DNA from: Halomonas fontilapidosi
GTDB lineage: Bacteria; Pseudomonadota; Gammaproteobacteria; Pseudomonadales; Halomonadaceae
DNA length: 64,000 nt
Assembly: GCF_014192285.1 (NCBI RefSeq)
Contig: NZ_JACHXQ010000003.1
Coordinates: 186,001-250,000, forward strand
Direction: 5' to 3'
Shown here: positions 60,672 through 64,000 of the stretch, in pieces
How the letters are laid out: the number at the start of each line of letters is the position of its first letter
Numbering within the stretch: position 1 is the stretch's first letter
Translations under genes and position numbers: made by a program
The notes under the pieces: model-generated
Told to the model about the DNA's origin: nothing
The model's database searches: none
The model's input: only the letters and a program-made list of their open reading frames with translations

Positions 60672-62081
60672 TCAGCGCCAGGGCATGCCGCCGGGACCAC
60701 CCATGCCACCGGGCCCCCCAGGGCCACCCGGGCCGCCGCCGCCCATCATGCCGGACATGCCGCGCATCATCTTCTGCATGCCGCCCTTCTTGCCCGCCTT
60801 CTTCATCATCTTCTGCATCTGCTTGTGCTGCTTGAGCAGGCGGTTGAGGTCCGGCACCTGCAGGCCGGCGCCGGCGGCGATGCGACGCTTGCGCGAGCCG
60901 TTGATGATCTCGGGCTTGCGCCGCTCCTGGGGCGTCATGGAGTTGATCAGCGCCTCGAGCTTGCCCAACTCCTTCTCGGGGCCGGGACCCTGCGCCATCT
61001 CGGCCATCTGGCCCATGCCCGGCAGCTTGCCCATCAGGCCGCCCATGCCACCCATCTTCTTGAGCTGCTGCAGCTGGTCGCGGAAGTCCTCGAGGTCAAA
61101 ACCCTGGCCCTTCTTGACCTTCTTGGCCAGCTGCTCGGCCTTGTTCTTGTCGACGGTGCGCTCGGCCTCCTCGATCAGCGACAGCACATCGCCCATGCCG
61201 AGGATACGCGAGGCCACGCGATCCGGATGGAAGGGTTCGAGGGCATCGACCTTCTCGCCCACCCCCATGAACTTGATCGGCTTGCCGGTGATGTGACGCA
61301 CCGAGAGTGCCGCGCCGCCGCGGGCATCGCCGTCGGCCTTGGTGAGGATCACGCCGGTCAGCGGCAGCGCCTCGTGGAAGGCCTTGGCGGTGTTGGCGGC
61401 ATCCTGGCCGGTCATGGCATCGACGACGAACAGCGTCTCGTCGGGCACCACGGCCTTATGCAGCGCCTGGATCTCGGCCATCATCGCCTCGTCGATGGCC
61501 AGACGACCGGCGGTGTCGACCAGCACCACGTCGTGGAACTGGATCCGCGCGTGCTTGATCGCCGCCTCGGCAATAGCGACAGGCTGCTGGTCGGAGCGCG
61601 ACGGGAAGAAGTCGACCTCGACCTCACGGGCCAGGGTCTCGAGCTGGTCGATGGCCGCCGGCCGGTAGACGTCGGCGGAAACCACCAGCACCTTCTTCTT
61701 CTCCCGCTCGCGCAGGTAGCGCGCCAGCTTGGCCACCGAGGTGGTCTTGCCCGCGCCCTGCAGGCCGGCCATCAGCACCACCGCAGGCGAGCCCTTGAGG
61801 GTCAACCCCTCGTTGGCCTCGCCCATGATCGCCTCGAGCTCCTGCTGGACGATCTTGACGAACTGCTGCCCCGGGGAAAGGCTCTGGGAGACTTCCTGCC
61901 CCACGGCGCGCTCACGGACACGGTCGATGAACGCCTTGACCACCGGCAGCGCCACATCGGCCTCGAGCAGCGCCCGGCGCACCTCGCGCAGGGTGTCCTT
62001 GACGTTATCCTCGGTCAGGCGCGCCTGACCCTTGATCGACTTGAGCGTCTGCGACAGACGCTCGCTGAGATTCTGGAACAT
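60672..62081 (-). CDS. ffh: Signal recognition particle protein Ffh (SRP54)
   Basis: GTPase that with 4.5S RNA targets inner-membrane proteins; partner of FtsY in this window. 469 residues from ATG 62079-62081 (MFQNLSERLSQTLKSIKGQA). NG domain motifs are GLQGAGKTTSVAKL, DVYRPAAIDQL, DTAGRLAIDE and TKADGDARGG. The M domain (~330-440) has Met-rich MGGMGGLMGKLPGMGQM and the RNA-binding SRKRRIAAGAG. The last ~25 residues are a Gly/Pro/Met tail (GGPGGPGGPGG) that extends beyond the structured M domain. Confidence 0.97.
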   Translation of the reverse strand: MFQNLSERLSQTLKSIKGQARLTEDNVKDTLREVRRALLEADVALPVVKAFIDRVRERAVGQEVSQSLSPGQQFVKIVQQELEAIMGEANEGLTLKGSPAVVLMAGLQGAGKTTSVAKLARYLREREKKKVLVVSADVYRPAAIDQLETLAREVEVDFFPSRSDQQPVAIAEAAIKHARIQFHDVVLVDTAGRLAIDEAMMAEIQALHKAVVPDETLFVVDAMTGQDAANTAKAFHEALPLTGVILTKADGDARGGAALSVRHITGKPIKFMGVGEKVDALEPFHPDRVASRILGMGDVLSLIEEAERTVDKNKAEQLAKKVKKGQGFDLEDFRDQLQQLKKMGGMGGLMGKLPGMGQMAEMAQGPGPEKELGKLEALINSMTPQERRKPEIINGSRKRRIAAGAGLQVPDLNRLLKQHKQMQKMMKKAGKKGGMQKMMRGMSGMMGGGGPGGPGGPGGMGGPGGMPWR

Positions 62082-62151
62082 GGGCCTCTCCACGAACGAT
62101 GGCCGGAGAGCCGGCCCGGCAACGGCCGGCGACTCTCTGCAATGGTCGAAA

Positions 62152-62180
62152 ATTATACGCCCTGTGGCCGCCAGTCTCCA
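62152..62180 (-). promoter_or_regulatory. Candidate sigma-70 promoter of ffh
   Basis: Minus strand: TGGAGA (62175-62180), 17-base spacer and a perfect TATAAT (62152-62157). Predicted start near 62145, with a 64-nt leader that contains a GC-rich inverted repeat (GCCGGCC with GGGCCGGC). The region is shared with divergent ypjD. Confidence 0.62.
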
Positions 62181-62306
62181 TGCATGGCGGGAACACCCGC
62201 GGCAGCGTGACACGCCGCCGCGCTGTGCGCGGCCGGGCGGATTCGGTATGGTAGGCGCTTGTTTCCACTCCATCAGGCGCTGGCAAAGGCGCACGGAAAG
62301 CGAACG

Positions 62307-63107
62307 ATGCAGCCGCTATCACTTGCCGTCATGGCCTTCATCTTTTATCTCGGAGCCGCTTCCTGGCAGGGCCTGACCCTGATCCGGCGGGCGCCGCCGC
62401 GCGCCGCGCTAGTGCGCGTGCTCGGCCTGCTCGGCCTGCTCTGCCATCTGCCTCTGGCCGCTGCCCTGCTGGCCAGAGGCGACTCCCTGCTACCCGGCCT
62501 CTCCACCAGCGCGGTGCTGGCCAGCGGCCTGGCCGTGCTGGTGCTGCTGTTGGTCAGCCTGGTCAAGCCGGTCCTCAACGTCGCCACCGGGCTCTTGCCA
62601 CTGGCCGGCCTGACGCTGCTGCTGGCCGTCGGCCTGCCGAGCCCCGAGCGCGGAACCGGCATGACCCCGGGCATCGCCCTGCATGCCCTGAGCAGCGCAC
62701 TGGCCTTTGCCCTGCTGGCCATCGCCGCCATCCAGGCAGTGCTGCTCGGCATCCAGAACCAGGCGCTGCGCCACCATCACATCCGCGGCGTGGTCCAGTC
62801 GCTGCCGCCACTGACCACCATGGAGCGGATCCTCTTCGAACTGATCTGGGCCGGCATGATCCTGCTGACCCTGTCGATCGTCAGCGGCTTCCTGTTCCTC
62901 GACAACATGTTTGCCCAGCATCTCGCCCACAAGTCGATCCTGTCACTGGCCGCCTGGGTGATCTTTGCCACCCTGCTGTTCAGCCACCATCGACTGGGCT
63001 GGCGAGGCATGCGCGCGGTTCGCTGGACCCTGGGCGGCTGCCTGGTGCTGGCGATGGCCTACTTCGGCAGCAAGTTCGTGCTGGAGATCCTGCTCAATCG
63101 CGGCTGA
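62307..63107 (+). CDS. ypjD: CcsA/HemX-like cytochrome c assembly-type membrane protein
   Basis: 266 residues from ATG 62307 (MQPLSLAVMAFIFYLGAASW), about eight membrane segments. Family features are the heme-handling type histidines in TPGIALHALSSALAFALL and HKSILSLAAWVIFATLLFSHH, and ERILFELIWAGMILLTLSI. YpjD belongs to the CcsA/HemX superfamily; a role in heme or cytochrome handling is inferred only. The ffh-divergent-ypjD-yfjD order is the same as in E. coli. The reading frame begins further upstream (62259) without support. Confidence 0.9.
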   Translation: MQPLSLAVMAFIFYLGAASWQGLTLIRRAPPRAALVRVLGLLGLLCHLPLAAALLARGDSLLPGLSTSAVLASGLAVLVLLLVSLVKPVLNVATGLLPLAGLTLLLAVGLPSPERGTGMTPGIALHALSSALAFALLAIAAIQAVLLGIQNQALRHHHIRGVVQSLPPLTTMERILFELIWAGMILLTLSIVSGFLFLDNMFAQHLAHKSILSLAAWVIFATLLFSHHRLGWRGMRAVRWTLGGCLVLAMAYFGSKFVLEILLNRG

Positions 63108-63184
63108 TCACCGGCAGCCGTCTTGACACCGGATGACCGACCCCCTACAACTCGAGCCTGATACGCCTTTGAGGACCCTTCGAC

Positions 63185-64000
63185 TTGAGTGACGACTTCC
63201 CGCTGGGACTGCTGTTCGGCCTGCTGTTCCTGCTCGTCTGTCTTTCCGCCTTCTTCTCCAGTTCCGAGACCGGGATGATGTCGATCAACCGCTACCGCCT
63301 GAGCCACCAGGCGAACAGCGGTGAGTCGCGCGCCCAGCGGGTGATGCGCCTGCTCGCCAGGCCGGACCGGCTGATCGGCGTGATCCTGATCGGCAACAAT
63401 CTGGTCAACAACCTGGCGGCTGCCATTGCCACCGTGCTGGCCATCCACTTCTTCGGGGAAGTCACTGGCCCGGCCATCGCGCCGCTGGTGCTGACCATCG
63501 TGATCCTGATCTTTGCCGAGGTCACGCCCAAGACCTATGCGGCGGTCAAGCCCGAGCGCATCGCCTACCCCGCCTCGCTGGTGCTCGAGCCGCTGCTCAA
63601 GCTGCTCTATCCGCTGGTGTGGATGGTCAACGCGATCTCCAATGGCCTGCTGCGCCTGCTCGGCGTGAAAAGCATCGACGGTGAAAGTGACAACCTCACC
63701 CGCGACGAGCTGCGCACCGTGGTACACGAAGCCGGCACCCTGATCCCGCGCCGCCACCAGGCAATGCTGCTGTCGATTCTCGACCTCGAGAACGTCACCG
63801 TGAACGACATCATGGTGCCGCGTCACGAGGTCATGGGCCTCGACCTAGATGACGATCTGGACGACATCCTCGCGCACATCCGCACCAGCCAGCACACCCG
63901 GCTCCCCGTCTACAAGGGCGACATCAACAACATCATCGGCATGCTCCACCTGCGCAACGCCGCGCGCTTCCTGTCGCGCGGCGAGGTGACCAAGGCCGCC
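63185..64000 (+). CDS. yfjD: HlyC/CorC family transporter (DUF21 + CBS), C-terminus outside window
   Basis: 272 codons are visible, open to the window end. The start is read as TTG 63185 (LSDDFPLGLLFGLLFLLVCL) with GAGGA upstream; the next ATG lies inside the first membrane helix and is unlikely. The DUF21 membrane domain spans ~1-180 with the motif AFFSSSETGMMSINRYRLSH and FAEVTPKTYA. The first CBS domain starts near residue 205 (VNDIMVPRHEVMGLD). Family members are linked to Mg/Co transport. It lies 77 bp after ypjD. Confidence 0.93.
   Translation, partial: MSDDFPLGLLFGLLFLLVCLSAFFSSSETGMMSINRYRLSHQANSGESRAQRVMRLLARPDRLIGVILIGNNLVNNLAAAIATVLAIHFFGEVTGPAIAPLVLTIVILIFAEVTPKTYAAVKPERIAYPASLVLEPLLKLLYPLVWMVNAISNGLLRLLGVKSIDGESDNLTRDELRTVVHEAGTLIPRRHQAMLLSILDLENVTVNDIMVPRHEVMGLDLDDDLDDILAHIRTSQHTRLPVYKGDINNIIGMLHLRNAARFLSRGEVTKAA

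Overview
The window is a dense, GC-rich (by eye roughly 65-68% G+C) stretch of gammaproteobacterial core chromosome. Gene content and order (rpsB-tsf-pyrH-frr-uppS-cdsA-dxr; glnD-dapC-yffB-dapD-dapE; coaBC-dut-algC-argB-slmA; ftsY-ftsE-ftsX-rpoH; xerD-dsbC-hom-thrC-recJ; ffh facing ypjD-yfjD, with rpsP-rimM-trmD-rplS beyond) match the Pseudomonas/Halomonas side of the Gammaproteobacteria. Protein resemblance and intergenic repeat style suggest Halomonas or a close relative; this is inference, because no rRNA marker is present. I saw no tRNA, rRNA, CRISPR array, transposase or prophage gene.

Layout. 1-5.6 kb (minus): translation and envelope-precursor operon read from rpsB down to dxr, which runs off the left edge. 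5.9-13.7 kb (plus): map, glnD and a lysine/DAP operon. 13.8-24.6 kb: a membrane-anchored cold-shock-domain protein, slyX, trxB, a CPXCG protein, acnA, malic enzyme, a YeeE/YedE sulfur transporter, trpS and alanine dehydrogenase. 24.9-28.7 kb (minus): a DUF2007/zinc-ribbon protein, rlmI, mutM, rpmG-rpmB and radC. 28.9-33.7 kb (plus): coaBC, dut, algC, argB and slmA. 33.8-37.7 kb (minus): ftsY-ftsE-ftsX-rpoH. 37.8-42.3 kb: rsmD, zapB, then bolA-holD-rimI, an MFS exporter and an acidic orphan. 42.3-46.6 kb (minus): prfB (with its programmed frameshift), lysS and a FadL-type porin. 46.8-50.2 kb (plus): a metal module with a MerR regulator, a three-HMA copper ATPase and a 25-residue membrane peptide. 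50.3-58.2 kb: a VOC protein, YitT, recJ, thrC, hom, dsbC and xerD. 58.3-64 kb: rplS-trmD-rimM-rpsP, ffh, then ypjD and a DUF21/CBS protein cut by the right edge.

Most genes are housekeeping. The more interesting material lies between genes and in a few accessory loci. There is a composite 3'-UTR element (a small GC hairpin followed by a phased AGCTGAA-like array) after several stop codons. Two 114-bp copies of another repeat sit inverted on either side of thrC. A 126-bp palindromic MITE-like element supplies the stop codon of yitT. The merR-copA-micropeptide module has a readable 20-bp-spacer operator. Other points are a PsrA-like palindrome before the FadL gene, a sigma-E-like promoter before rpoH and a HolD-like protein about twice the enterobacterial length. 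I found no clearly new multi-gene defence or biosynthetic system.
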